From NCBI GenBank assembly GCA_022315425.1, contig JAIUPT010000030.1, positions 496,001 through 560,000 of the forward strand: 64,000 bases of DNA, written 5' to 3'. Shown in pieces: positions 19,759 to 30,169 of this stretch. The first letter of the stretch is position 1. Every line of letters begins with the position of its first letter. Source of the DNA: Pseudevernia furfuracea (Eukaryota > Ascomycota > Lecanoromycetes > Lecanorales > Parmeliaceae). The notes below the pieces were generated by a model, which was given only the letters and a program-made list of their open reading frames with translations, ran no database searches and was not told the origin of the DNA. A program made the translations under genes and the position numbers.

Positions 19759-21004
19759 ATGAACGAGGACTATGGCAGGAGTAATTCTGGGGATATCTCA
19801 TCCTCACCAGCACCTCCTTTGCTAAGACCACCCATCCCCGGCAACAGAAGCAATGGAGCGCCACGGACTCCCCGCCTGGGGCTTGCTATTCCCCCCTCTC
19901 CAAGTCAGAAGCCTGTGTCTAACAACGACTCTGTCCCTAACCTGCCTCCACTCGCCTCCATCCAGCGACCCTCCGCCCGACCCGCACCCCCTCAATTAAG
20001 ACTAGCCACACCGATGGGAAGCAATACCACACCACAAGACGGACACTCGGTAGGGAATGGTCGGCCGCCGCCGCAGCCGCATCCAGCCAGTGGGGTAAGT
20101 GATAGTAGTGGACACTCAAGATCGGATAGCTTTACGATGGTAGATGGCAAGAATAGCAATCCTACATCGGCTTCGTCATCCGGCTTCTCGGCTCTGTCAT
20201 ACCCCACAGGCACGCATCGACACCCAGGCGGGACCCCAGATCCAGCTTCGGCAATCAGCTCAGTCTATTCGGAAGTAGGAGGTGCAGCTATGGAAAGAGA
20301 GGGAAGCAACCATATACTACCGGATTTGGAGAAATTGAGCTTGGAGAAGGGGAGAAACTTCGATGTGGAGGATCTGGACGATGATGGCTGGAGAGCAGCG
20401 AGTGAGCAGAAGAAGATTATTGAGATTGGAAGCTTGGGAGAAGGGGCTGGAGGTGCCGTTACGCGGTGCAAGCTCGTCGGCGGGAAGACTGAATTCGCAT
20501 TAAAGGTAGAGTCAATACTAAACCTTCGAGGACAACTTGCTCAAAAATCTGCAGATAATCACCACAGACCCCAATCCAGACGTCAAGAAGCAAATAGTAC
20601 GAGAGCTAGCGTTCAACAAGGACTGCTCTTCGGAACATATTTGTCAGTACTACGGAGCATTCATGGATGACTCTAGCGGTACAATATCAATTGCTATGGA
20701 GTACTGCGAAGGAGGAAGTCTTGATGGCGTCTACCGTGAAGTTAAGAAACTTGGAGGCAGGACCGGCGAGAAGGTACTTGGGAAAGTAGCCGAAGGCGTC
20801 CTAAATGGCTTGACATATCTACATGGCCGCAAGATCATTCACAGAGGTATTTGGGGTCCTGTCACGTCCTTTTCAACGCTTACTGACACGCCCTTAGACA
20901 TCAAACCTTCCAACATCCTCCTGACCCGTTCCGGTCAAGTCCGCCTGTGCGACTTCGGCGTTAACGTCTCTCAATTAGCCTTGGCTCAACTGTTTCCAAT
21001 TTAA
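19759..21004 (+). pseudogene. Truncated MAP kinase kinase (Mkk1/2-type), ends after DFG
   Basis: Exons 19759-20505, 20555-20846 and 20898-21004 encode 381 residues. The N-terminus has the Pro/Ser-rich text of the fungal cell-wall-integrity MAPKK (LLRPPIPGNRSNGAPRTPRL, LAIPPSPS). The kinase lobe follows: GSLGEGAGGAVTRCKL, catalytic lysine in FALK (249), HRD rebuilt across intron 2 (Asp347), KPSNILL, and DFG at 365-367. After DFGV the frame reads 13 unrelated residues and stops. The activation-loop Ser/Thr, the APE motif and subdomains VIII-XI are absent, and I find no trace of them in the next kilobase. A kinase ending here should be catalytically dead. All three exons are otherwise undisrupted, so the truncation looks recent or due to rearrangement. 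It is probably a partial duplicate of an intact gene elsewhere. Confidence 0.8.
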
Positions 21005-23062
21005 GACGAATCTAATAACGCGCCATGAAAATGTTGCAGGCATAAGGAAGTAAAGCAACAAGCAGGCGTTGGGTAGGCCTGGCGTTGGATAATGTGCAAG
21101 AGCGTGAATTCTTACAAAGCATCCGGTCAGTGTTTACATCGTTATGTAGGTACAACAACTCATGGAGTATGGACAGCCCTAAAGGGCAATTATTCTGGCA
21201 CCTGGCTCTCTGCACGACGAAACCAGCGTCCTTACATTACTTTCCACCACTGGCATTCCTATCGACTGAACGAAAACATGACCTCGCATCCATCTAAGCG
21301 ATGATAATACTCTGCTACTAATCTGACAGCAGAGGTGCTACATCCCTTCAAGAAACAGACAACGGCAGCATTTCGCGATCCAACATCATATTGTCATCAT
21401 TTGTCGAGGGACGACAACGAAATGCATCAACGCGGATATCATCGCTTGTAACGTGATCATGCATATCTTCAATCCTCACACAAACATCATCCTGGGGACC
21501 GGGCCTTGATCGGCCGATCGGTCTTTTTCGAGCGTGTGGGTAAGGTGGAAAAGGAAGTCTTTTACGTACACATGCAGCACAGCCCGCCTCTCCCCCCACC
21601 TCCTCTTTTTTTTTGTGTCTCTGTTCCTTTAACCAGCTTTGTATTACTAATTGCCCCACGAGTCGTCCCGTCGGCAACACGGATATCTAGACCCGTGTGG
21701 CCCCCCCTCCCCCCCCTCTCCCTCCCCCCACTTCTCGTTTGTTGTTGCTCATCAGTGAGCACGGACGTGCGACCTGCCAACTGCAGCTACCTATCCTACC
21801 TCCTGCACACACAGCCTCCTCGCGTTTTCGATGGTCCATTACTGAGACTATTTTAGTTGGAAAAGGCCGGGTAGCTCCAGCGAGTGGGGGTCTGCGATCG
21901 GGGAGATGCGTTGGTTGGGATGGTTTTTTGTTGGTGGTGGGCCTGGGCTTGAGGTGGGGGGACGGAGGGAGGAAGGAAGGAAGGAAGGAGGGAAGGAAGG
22001 AAGGAAAAGGGAACCAATTAACTGGCATGTATTCTTTACGGATATTTTAGTTGCTCCCCTAGTGGTCCATAGTGTTGATATATCGATCGGTATTCAAACA
22101 GGTTTTGTGTTCGTTTCGTGGGAAGAAACGGTCCGGACAGATGGCGTGGGAGAAGCTCTGCTGAATAGGTACATTGAGATATAATAGTTTCTTCCCATAG
22201 TGGGGTCTTTCAACTCGTTATTTTGGAATTAGGAGAATTGACTGTTATGGTGGTGGAAAACAAAAAAGGGAGTAAGATATACAAAGGAACCCGCAGACAT
22301 CCGCCCAGAAGAAGAAGTTGGATTTTGTTCCATGTGCTTCGCAGTCACAAAGGAACTTGCAGGCGTCTTGACTGGCTTCCCGCCAATATTGTCCCCCTCG
22401 ATCAGCTAGCTACCTGTTCGTCCGTCGCCAATGTGGTTCCCTGGAACATCTCAGCGAGCGGGGCGTATCGCTTCGACGCTTCTCACGCAACTCTCCCTCC
22501 CACAGCCCCCCTATACGGTGAAGTTTCAGACCATGTATCATAAGCGCCCAATTGCATTATTGTGAGACGGAACCGGACGCCTGGCTGAGACCTTGCTTTC
22601 CACGACTGCGATGTCGTTCCGAGCGCGTGCTTTGCATTCCTTGGCCCTTTGTGGGAAGTGTGTGTGGTAGGTCAGAAGTATATTGAGTATTAGTAAGACA
22701 TTGGATGGAAGAACTAGTAATACAGTGTCATGCAAAAAAGTAACACAACATCACGACGAGAAAAGAAGTACCGTGTGAAATTCGTAGACGTCGCACATTT
22801 ACAGAGCCTAGCACCTTGAAGTCAATCCTGGCGCCCATTGTTCCGAATCCCCAGTACTATTACTCCCTGATTATGGTATCCAATGCCGTCGTTGACAACC
22901 AACATCATGCTCTCGATCTGCAGGATTCCACCTTGTATCCGGCGACCCTTTTGCCTCCAAAGCCTAAGTCCATGGTAATGGCCACACTGCTGTCGCCTCT
23001 TGCACCTCGGTCACCCAACGTTCCTTGTAGAGTTTATATTTCACAACGGCGGTGCGTCTCCT
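21005..23062. other. Intergenic, low-complexity region
   Basis: There are C/T-rich and G/A-rich tracts (21595-21735; GGAAGGAAGG repeats near 21970-22010) and short frames that encode only low-complexity peptides. I found no remnant of the missing MAPKK C-lobe. No supported gene. Confidence 0.5.
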
Positions 23063-23425
23063 TTATGTCGATGTACTCTTGAAAAGGTTATGCTCGCATG
23101 ACATAACATGGTTGTGATTTTCTGTTATTGCTTCTGGGCGATAGCCATGAGAGCGAGTAGAGTGGTGCGAAAGTTGCAGCAAGAGTGCGCGCATATTTGA
23201 AAGAGTTGCTTCGTCCAGTGCTAGATCCATGGCGCAATTAGGAGCGCTGGCACGTTCAGTGCCAAGACGTTGCATTCGCTTCTTAACCGCTGAACCTTCG
23301 CTTGTAGAGACCAGGCTGGTAATGGAGACATCCTCATGATGATCGAGGCCTAGTATGCTGGCTGTATGCTTGAGACGGCCCGAGGGAGTTTGGCAGTAGG
23401 TCCGATGAGCAGGCTCTTCTTCCAT
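23063..23425 (-). CDS. Small hypothetical protein
   Basis: This is a single 120-residue frame starting MEEEPAHRTYC, with a mixed composition (SILGLDHHEDVSITSLVS, LALDEATLSNMRALLLQL) that looks more protein-like than neighbouring shadow frames. It lies 84 bp downstream of, and on the same strand as, the 365-residue gene at 23509. It may be an independent small gene, a 3' exon of that gene under a different splice model, or noise. No family was recognised. Confidence 0.35.
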   Translation of the reverse strand: MEEEPAHRTYCQTPSGRLKHTASILGLDHHEDVSITSLVSTSEGSAVKKRMQRLGTERASAPNCAMDLALDEATLSNMRALLLQLSHHSTRSHGYRPEAITENHNHVMSCEHNLFKSTST

Positions 23426-23508
23426 CTCATCACCTCATGCTGCGTGTGATCATCTTGTCCAGTCCATGGGTGCTTATAATGATTAAATTTTGATGACAAG
23501 GCGAGCGT

Positions 23509-24606
23509 TCAATCTGTCGCAGACGCCGGCCTCGCAATCTTCCTAGCCAAACCTATCCATGACCGTGTAGCAGGATTCGTATCAGTATTCAAGTCCTCCA
23601 CAGCGCTATGAAAGCTCCTAGTGCTCGATGAAATATTCCGCGAATGAGCAGCTTGGCTGTCAACAGACAGTGATCTTGACCTCAGGTCCATGGCGGTCGA
23701 GTTCTGCGGCCGCAAAGCTGAAGCATTCGCAGTGCGCGGTCTCTGTTGCCCTACTGGATCAGAGACAACAGGTGGAGGAACGATGTCCGCATGATCCATC
23801 ATCGGGACGGAGTTCATGGCTTCTTGGAATAGTGGTGAAAACCTCTCCTCGTCTCGCAGGATTGATGGCGGCTGGGGGAGTGGCTCTCGTCGTTGCTGTT
23901 CAAGGAGACGCTCAAGCTGGACCTGGATGGGCGTCATAGGGGGTGTCAGGTCATGTTGAGACCGAATGGTAGGAGAAGGTTCGGAGCGGGTGAAATTCCT
24001 CGGTGTATAAGATGGTGTGTAAGCTGGCGGGGCTGCGTCCGGTTCATGACTCGAGATAACATCTCGTTGCACCTCACCGGCGATAAGCCACATCTGCTCC
24101 TCTGGCATCCAGACCATTGCAGAAGCCGTACTTAGGCTTCGAGGATTCGACTGTGGAGCTGACAGGGTGAGTTGAGGAGCCGGCGAGGTTGGGTTCCGCC
24201 GTTGCAGTAATGTGTTCTCTTGGTAAGCTGAAAAGCCTAGCTGTGGTGTTGGAGAAGTCAGACTGCGTCGTTGAAGTAAGTTGGTATTCTGGATGGGAGC
24301 CTGCTCATTGCTTCTGGCCCGCTTGATCTTGTTAATGATACAATGAGACTCGGTGTCGCAACGCTTTGGTGTCGGACATCTGGATGTCGGACACATTCGT
24401 CGTCGAGGAAGGGGTGGGAGGGGTTTTGATGAGTAGTCTCTGGGCAGAGGACGACTAAAATTCCTCTGGGGATGTGCATCTGTCCGAGAATCATGTTGTT
24501 GCCCCGGTACGTCGGGTAAAGCGAAGTGGCCGTCAAAAGTTGGTGAAGTTGCGAACAGTGACAGATCGACCAGTTCTTCTATGCCGGCCATATTGATACT
24601 TGCCAA
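23509..24606 (-). CDS. Disordered Pro/Ser/Gln-rich protein with internal repeat
   Basis: A single-exon frame of 365 residues starts MASINMAGIEELVDL. Most of it is predicted disorder by composition: SKPLPPLPRRR, PPAYTPSYTPRNF and RPRTANASALRPQ. It contains two copies of an LLQRRxxTSPxPQLxxSA unit (about residues 110-152) and one more ordered-looking motif, VWMPEEQMWLIAGE, that may be the conserved core. Clusters of SP/TP sites suggest phosphorylation. No catalytic motif is present. The PPLP and PPAYTP segments resemble SH3/WW ligands, so a scaffold or regulatory role is possible, but that is inference. Confidence 0.65.
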   Translation of the reverse strand: MASINMAGIEELVDLSLFATSPTFDGHFALPDVPGQQHDSRTDAHPQRNFSRPLPRDYSSKPLPPLPRRRMCPTSRCPTPKRCDTESHCIINKIKRARSNEQAPIQNTNLLQRRSLTSPTPQLGFSAYQENTLLQRRNPTSPAPQLTLSAPQSNPRSLSTASAMVWMPEEQMWLIAGEVQRDVISSHEPDAAPPAYTPSYTPRNFTRSEPSPTIRSQHDLTPPMTPIQVQLERLLEQQRREPLPQPPSILRDEERFSPLFQEAMNSVPMMDHADIVPPPVVSDPVGQQRPRTANASALRPQNSTAMDLRSRSLSVDSQAAHSRNISSSTRSFHSAVEDLNTDTNPATRSWIGLARKIARPASATD

Positions 24607-26367
24607 ATGTAAAGGTCAATGGCAGTTGTTATGTAGGTGAGGGCAGCGACGGCAAGGTCGGTAGCATATCTCAAATATAGATGGAAGGATTGAGGGCGCA
24701 AGCAACCCCAGAAGAGGGAATCAGAATCCTTAGTCAGAACAACTCAATACAGACGCAAAGGTGTGTGTGGGATTTTGGTGGAGCGCTCGGCATCAGATAC
24801 CTGCCCAAAGGGGCGGAGTTCTTTTCGCTGACAACCAGTAACCCTTTTCACTATGGTTTTGCATGTATTGCGCCTCTCGGCTGCAGAGAAGGCATTGACT
24901 TGGTCAGGGTACAGGGGACCTTTTAATGAGTGATGGGTAGAGGCCAACGCCAACTTGACGTGGTTCAGTGATGAGAAATGTAAATGATGACAATAATCAA
25001 AGTAGGAATATATGACGGTATTGAGTTGCAGATCATGAATGAAGCTGGAAACCTCAATTCCAACCAAAAGATACATCTCGGCTCGGATCATGTTAGATTT
25101 TATGTTCGTGTTGTGACTGTGAAGTTGTGAGTTCACTGCCGAATGCTCGTATGTACTCGTACTCTATATCGTATGCTCCAAAAGCATCCGCAGGAATGAA
25201 GCCCACAGCTCCGCCTTGAATCTTTGATATGATCTGCATTCCCAAACATACCTGTTGAAGCGTGCATATAAATATTAGAGAGACTGGTACAGGTGAAAGC
25301 TGTCGCAGAGTTCTGAGCATGTACAGCAACTCGTCCTACCTTCCATGAAGCGCGGCCACTTGGACGCACAGTTAATGCACATTGCTCGCACGACCAATAT
25401 AATTTACTCGGACTAGAGACAACCGCTGCAAGATGCAGGCTCCATGTGATGAATAATTTGATTGTTGGCAAATGGGATTCTCGTAGCATATCTATATATT
25501 GGGGCAGTGCAAGAAATTAAAAGATGATATGATGAAGGCTGTGTTCGAGATCGATGTTGGTGTTCCGGCAGTGAAACTGTGTCACTAATAGGGGCCCGCA
25601 TCCATCCCCCGGGCCCCCGGTGACTAAGCCTAAGCGAGCCTGATGGGGGATGCGTGGTGGGTGATGGAATGCATTATTGGTGCATGCTCGGCCTCCTTCT
25701 GGGCCTCCCCCAAATAGAAAGTAACCCTTTGGCTGGCTCATAATAACAAGTCAGCAGCTGTGTTCGCTGTCTACTGGTGTAACATATGGCAGACGACGTA
25801 CCACAGCAAATTCATTTCCAGGGCACCCTCAGACAATGCTAGGCCTCTATCACATCAAAAGCCGTTAGATACGGCTTTGTTGACTGGCCCACTGCCACTT
25901 CCATCACAGCTAGCCAGCCTCATTTCCTTTCATCCGTTCCTTCCATCCTTCTACAGCGCACCGAAAAAAGACTCGCACTGCTCACCGCTTTGAGATTGAA
26001 GTACGAGACAATAATGTTGGCGCTAGAGCAGCCCGTCGTTTGTTTCGAAACAATTGGAATCGATTCTCCGTCAAGATGATGTTACTACTGGATGCTGATC
26101 GGTCGTGATTTCTCTACCGTGTCTTCTTTCACGGTCAAAAGCACGGATTGGTGTATCATCTGCGCTATCGTCTTGGATCGGCAACGTGCTCTTGAGCTCC
26201 GCTACAACTGGAGTCGCCTTTGCATCGCGAGTCGCATACATCGAACACCAAAGCAGCCGCCATGGAGGCGACACGAGCTTCAAGTGAAGGTAATAACATC
26301 ATGTTCGCTCTACGGCTTCTTCAAAGCCTTCAGGTTCCTGTTACACTAATGCCTTGATTCAATCAAG
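24607..26367. other. Intergenic region
   Basis: Only short frames without domains are seen. The frame at 26092-26349 is not supported by composition. A G/C-rich patch with runs (about 25595-25640) is present. Nothing is annotated. Confidence 0.5.
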
Positions 26368-27012
26368 ATGCACCAATTCATAGCATCATCGTCTTTACTT
26401 CTCCTATATGCAATGCAATCTGCCTCGCTCATATCCTCCAACATGCCAAGATCAAACCCAATGAACCAAGGCTCGCCACGGCTCTTACAACCAGCAAATT
26501 TAATCCAACCTCAAAACCAAAGTGGCCCACTCCCAACGGGAACGGACCACGACATCGGCTTTAACCTCATCGTCTACACGATGCTCAACGACCCCACCCC
26601 CGCCCAGCCCCTCTACGAACTCCTCGTCATAGCCAAAGAGCAAGTCAGTGATCGCGCCGCCCTTTTCGGCCCCACAACCCTCGTCCCCCATCACAAAGCA
26701 AACCCAGAGCTCACGCAAACAACCCACGCGGGGCTGGAATACTTCATCGAACGGGCACGTGTTTTGAATCCTCGAAACCCGGGGCTTGAGTGGAAAGAGT
26801 TTGAAGTATTGACGTTCTGGCTGTATGAGTACCTTTGGATATTGTTAAATCATCGGTTGTGTAATTTTGTGCTGTTCAGGAGAAACGTGACGACGGGCAT
26901 GGAGTTGAATCTGGCTTTTGGGGGGATTAAGCCGCTTGAGACCACGGCGGCGGTTGACACTACTTCGAGCGGCACTGCGAGATTGCCTGTTGTCGCAGGT
27001 AGCACTAACTGA
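26368..27012 (+). CDS. Putative secreted protein of unknown function
   Basis: A single-exon frame of 214 residues has a signal-peptide-like start (MHQFIASSSLLLLYAMQSAS, cleavage perhaps after 19-21). The mature part begins with a Pro/Gln/Asn-rich segment, then a more ordered region: DIGFNLIVYTMLNDPTPAQP, LYELLVIAKEQV, THAGLEYFIERARVLNP and EWKEFEVLTFWLYEYLWILL. The C-terminus is Thr/Ser-rich. Cysteines are few, unlike typical effectors. No family was recognised. Codon use in the middle is strongly C-ending, as expected for a real fungal gene. Confidence 0.55.
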   Translation: MHQFIASSSLLLLYAMQSASLISSNMPRSNPMNQGSPRLLQPANLIQPQNQSGPLPTGTDHDIGFNLIVYTMLNDPTPAQPLYELLVIAKEQVSDRAALFGPTTLVPHHKANPELTQTTHAGLEYFIERARVLNPRNPGLEWKEFEVLTFWLYEYLWILLNHRLCNFVLFRRNVTTGMELNLAFGGIKPLETTAAVDTTSSGTARLPVVAGSTN

Positions 27013-27151
27013 TCCTCGAGGCATGTCCAGCCCGCACTTGTATCCTCTTCTGACTAGATAGGGCATATAAACCAGTGCTTGATCCACACGCGACTTCACC
27101 AACACAAGTCCCCCTTTCGCCACGTGGAGAAGTCCAAGGACGAGTTCGAAA

Positions 27152-27427
27152 ATGCTTCTTAACCTCTCCCCTGCCACGGTCGTTGCTCCTGTCCAAGCCC
27201 CCGACGTCCTCTTCTGCACCCAGAGCCTGAAGCCCAAAATCGGCCATTTCCCACCCCGCATTGCTCTCATCACCCTTACACGAACGAACCCTTCTCTCGA
27301 TTCTCCTATTCTCCTCTCCACCCCAACCACACCAACACTCATCTACCGCTCAACCCTAAACCCCCCCCCCCTCCTTCCCCCTTTTCACTCCAGCCCACAA
27401 TCCCCACAAACCTCCTCAACAAGCTAG
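27152..27427 (+). CDS. Uncertain short ORF
   Basis: The 91-residue frame begins MLLNLSPATVVAPVQAPDVL and is protein-like for about 60 residues (VLFCTQSLKPKIGHFPPRIA), then decays into Pro/Ser low complexity after a C10 run. It may be the first exon of a broken gene or be fortuitous. No match is recognised. Confidence 0.2.
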   Translation: MLLNLSPATVVAPVQAPDVLFCTQSLKPKIGHFPPRIALITLTRTNPSLDSPILLSTPTTPTLIYRSTLNPPPLLPPFHSSPQSPQTSSTS

Positions 27428-27834
27428 CAACACCGACACCACCCGAGTCGCCCTCGACCGTATGTAAAACCCAAGAATGAAACCAAAAGGCCCAGCCTCT
27501 CATCTCATCTCCAACCCCGCACTCCATACATCTATCAGTGCGCTGCAGCTTCAGAACAGACGGACGGACAGACAGACGGACATGACTAGCATATGCACAT
27601 TTCCGGCTCCAAGACCTATCAACCCCCCCCCCTTTCGAACTCTTAGCAGCCTAAGACCGAGCCCCTTTCGACATTCCGAGCGCAGGTGCTGTGTAAATAT
27701 GCTTTTGATGATTCGAAAACCCGTTTGATGAAGAGAGGTGGTAGGTCTGATGTGCTTTGTTTGGGACTTGGGGGGTGGAGGGTATGGGGGGGTGTTTTTG
27801 GTCAAGATGGATGGCTTGGGGGGTGGGGGGGGGC

Positions 27835-27959
27835 TAAGTGGGTAAGTGGGTAAGGGAGTAAGTGGGTAAGTGGGTAAGGGAGTAAGTGGGTAAGTGGGTA
27901 AGGGAGTAAGTGGGTAAGTGGGTAAGGGAGTAAGTGGGTAAGTGGGTAAGTGGGTAAGA
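27835..27959 (+). repeat. G-rich minisatellite (GGGTAAGT family)
   Basis: About 15 units of TAAGTGGG or the variant TAAGGGAG are arranged as a higher-order 24-bp unit repeated about four times. GGG triplets recur every 8 bases, so the strand could form G-quadruplexes. The unit does not match the usual fungal telomere TTAGGG. Confidence 0.9.
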
Positions 27960-28017
27960 TCAGTCCAGCTCCTTCTTAATATCATCAATCATCAGCATCA
28001 TCATCATCGTTGGCCCG

Positions 28018-28497
28018 GGGCCCGAACACCAACCAACCAACCAACCAACCACGACAACGCGGAGATAGCAGCCCGTCCCACACCCCACCCAACTCATCTA
28101 AAACCAGCCAAACATAATTCGCTCGATGTTTAAAAAAACCCCCCCCCAACCAAGCAAGCAAGCAAGCAAGCAAACAAAGCAAAACGCCAAACCAGCTTGT
28201 CGAAAATCCCTCACAAATTTCACAAGAACGTACCTAAACCCCCCCCCCTCCCCAACCTCTTAATCGCATCCTGGGTGGTGGGGGGGGGGGGGAATACATT
28301 CCATTTACGAACAGGGCTTATTAATCCCTCAATTAATTAGTTCATTAATTCAGCGTTGTCACCATTCTTGTCACCATCCTTGTTCATCATCCTTGTTTCT
28401 TGTTTCTTGTTTGCTTGTTCTCGTTCGTGTTCCCGTTCCACTCTCCTCCACCCCATAATCAGAGGTGTTTCACAAGACCGCAAGCCACGCGCGATGC

Positions 28498-28534
<37 letters not shown>

Positions 28535-28856
28535 CAGCCCTGAGGATCATCGGACAAGCCCTGAAGAGTGATTGGACAAGCCCTGACGGAGGATTATTCG
28601 GACGGCCTTGAGAAAGAAAGGGGAGCAGGGGTTTTATCTACGTTCTTTCTTTCACTTGACAAGGAGGAGGAAGGAGGAAGGAGGAAGGAGGAAGGAGGAT
28701 AGAGGTAATGTAATGTATGTAATGTATGTATGTAAGTAAGGCACCGTAACCAACTGCAGGGGATGTAAAAAAAAAACAAAGCGCCAAGTTTGACGCGAGG
28801 GGAAAAGAAAAAAAAAAAAAAAAGAGGTGGGGAATACTCTACTCACTGCCTGTGGG

Positions 28857-28890
<34 letters not shown>
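28018..28890. repeat. Dense microsatellite cluster
   Basis: In order: (CCAA)n at 28029-28050, (AAGC)n at 28149-28171, poly-C/poly-G runs near 28230-28295, (ATTG)n at 28497-28532, a 24-27-bp imperfect tandem unit containing GGACAAGCCCTGA at 28530-28615, (GGAGGAA)n at 28660-28700, GTAATGTAT repeats at 28705-28735, poly-A near 28807-28823, and (GA)n at 28860-28888. No gene is visible in this segment. Confidence 0.85.
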
Positions 28891-28891
<1 letters not shown>

Positions 28892-29170
28892 CGGGTCAGG
28901 GTATAGAAAGAAAAAAGGAATCCTCCACGTGCGTGAATGCTCGTGAGGGTCAAAGCGAAGCAGTGGCGGCGGCGGGGTACGGGTCCAACGTTCGGTTGCA
29001 CCGGATTTGCATGACTCTGTCACTATCTACTCTACTCTACTCTGATTCCTCGAGCGAGCAGACGGAGCCAAGGCTTTCGATGAGGTGCAAACACGCATGC
29101 CAATTGTCAGGGAAAGCATAGCTGGCTTGAAGACGTATGGATGTTGCAGGAAGCGGCCATGTCCCTCCCC

Positions 29171-29572
29171 TCACTTCGGCTTCCGGCCTACCTTGTCGTC
29201 GTCGTCAAAGATCCACGTTGTGTCCTCGAGTTCTTTCTCAAGCAGCTGCGCGAGCTGCACCGTTTCCTGTTTGGTCTTGATGAGTTGGGTTTGGAGCTGT
29301 TGCTTGAGGCCTTTTGCCGAGCCCTCGTTTCTCGGGGTGTAGTGTTGGATGTAGTGTTCGACTTCCCGGAGCGCGAGTTTGATGTTCTCCTAGTCAATCG
29401 TGAGCAGAACCGTTCATTCATGTTGCCTATGTGAGGGGAAATTTGGGAGGTCATGATTGCTTACGGTGACTCGGACAGTCTCTTTGAGGCTGTTGGCCGG
29501 GCCGTGGAATTCTTCCAGTGTCTCCTCTTGTGGCTCGAGGCCGGTTATCTTATTCAATTTTGTCACCGACAT
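29171..29572 (-). CDS. Small coiled-coil protein, unrecognised family
   Basis: Two exons (minus) 29572-29465 and 29389-29171 are joined across a 75-nt GTAAGC...CTAG intron in phase 0, giving 108 residues. The protein starts MSVTKLNKITGLEPQEETLE and continues KLALREVEHYIQHYTPRNEG, KGLKQQLQTQLIKTKQETVQ and LAQLLEKELEDTTWIFDDDD, ending in a basic tail. It is Gln/Leu/Glu-rich and strongly helical, so a short coiled-coil adaptor or a subunit of a small complex is likely. The intron and clean frame argue for a real gene, although I cannot name it. Stop-to-gene spacing on either side is large. Confidence 0.6.
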
Positions 29573-30169
29573 GGCTGTTGGGAAACTTCTGTGAGTTGAG
29601 TGAAGAAGGTTTTTTCTTTGAGATGTGAACTCAATAGAAAAGGCAAAGAGGAGTCATTGAACTTTTGTATCCTCGAACATAGGGAACAGCTCATGGATGA
29701 AACACGTGGCAGATTGAGAAAAGTAAGGGAAGGACTCGAAGCAAACATTTCAAACTCGACATCGGGATTCGATCGATGATCAACATGTTTCCACAGGCGC
29801 ATGCAAAGTGTTCCGGGAATCTCCACGTGCACATGCATTGGCCCACTCTCGGCACTCCTGAAGAAAGAGCCGTCACAACCCAGGCTCTCAGTATTCGCTG
29901 TTTTTGGAAATCGACGGAGCTGCTAAAAACCAGGTCACGATGACGTTGAAAGAAGTAGACCTGTCGATCCATTGATGCGCTGTTCAGCTTCAGATCAGTA
30001 GTCACATCAAATGCAATACCCGATAGCCACCATGCCCTGCGAACCAAGGTGTTCCATTTCATATCATCAAACGGTACGACAAGTGGGCCCGACGGAAGAC
30101 TCCTTACACCTGTATATTAGACACTTTCAAACGATATCTATAATCTAATTAACATAATTGTAATATAGG
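29573..30169. other. Intergenic or relic sequence
   Basis: The frame at 29691-30062 (minus) has mixed composition but no domain or start context. It adjoins the ankyrin relic and may belong to the same decayed gene. Nothing firm. Confidence 0.35.

Noticed and set aside
21085..21304. Two 70-codon frames after the kinase truncation
   Set aside because: No similarity to the missing kinase C-lobe and no domain.
27551..27988. 145-codon minus frame with PLTPLPTYPLT repeats
   Set aside because: It is the translation of the G-rich minisatellite and its flanks, not a structural protein gene that I can support.
29691..30062. 123-codon minus frame
   Set aside because: No start context, no recognisable domain; may be part of the decayed ankyrin locus but cannot be shown.
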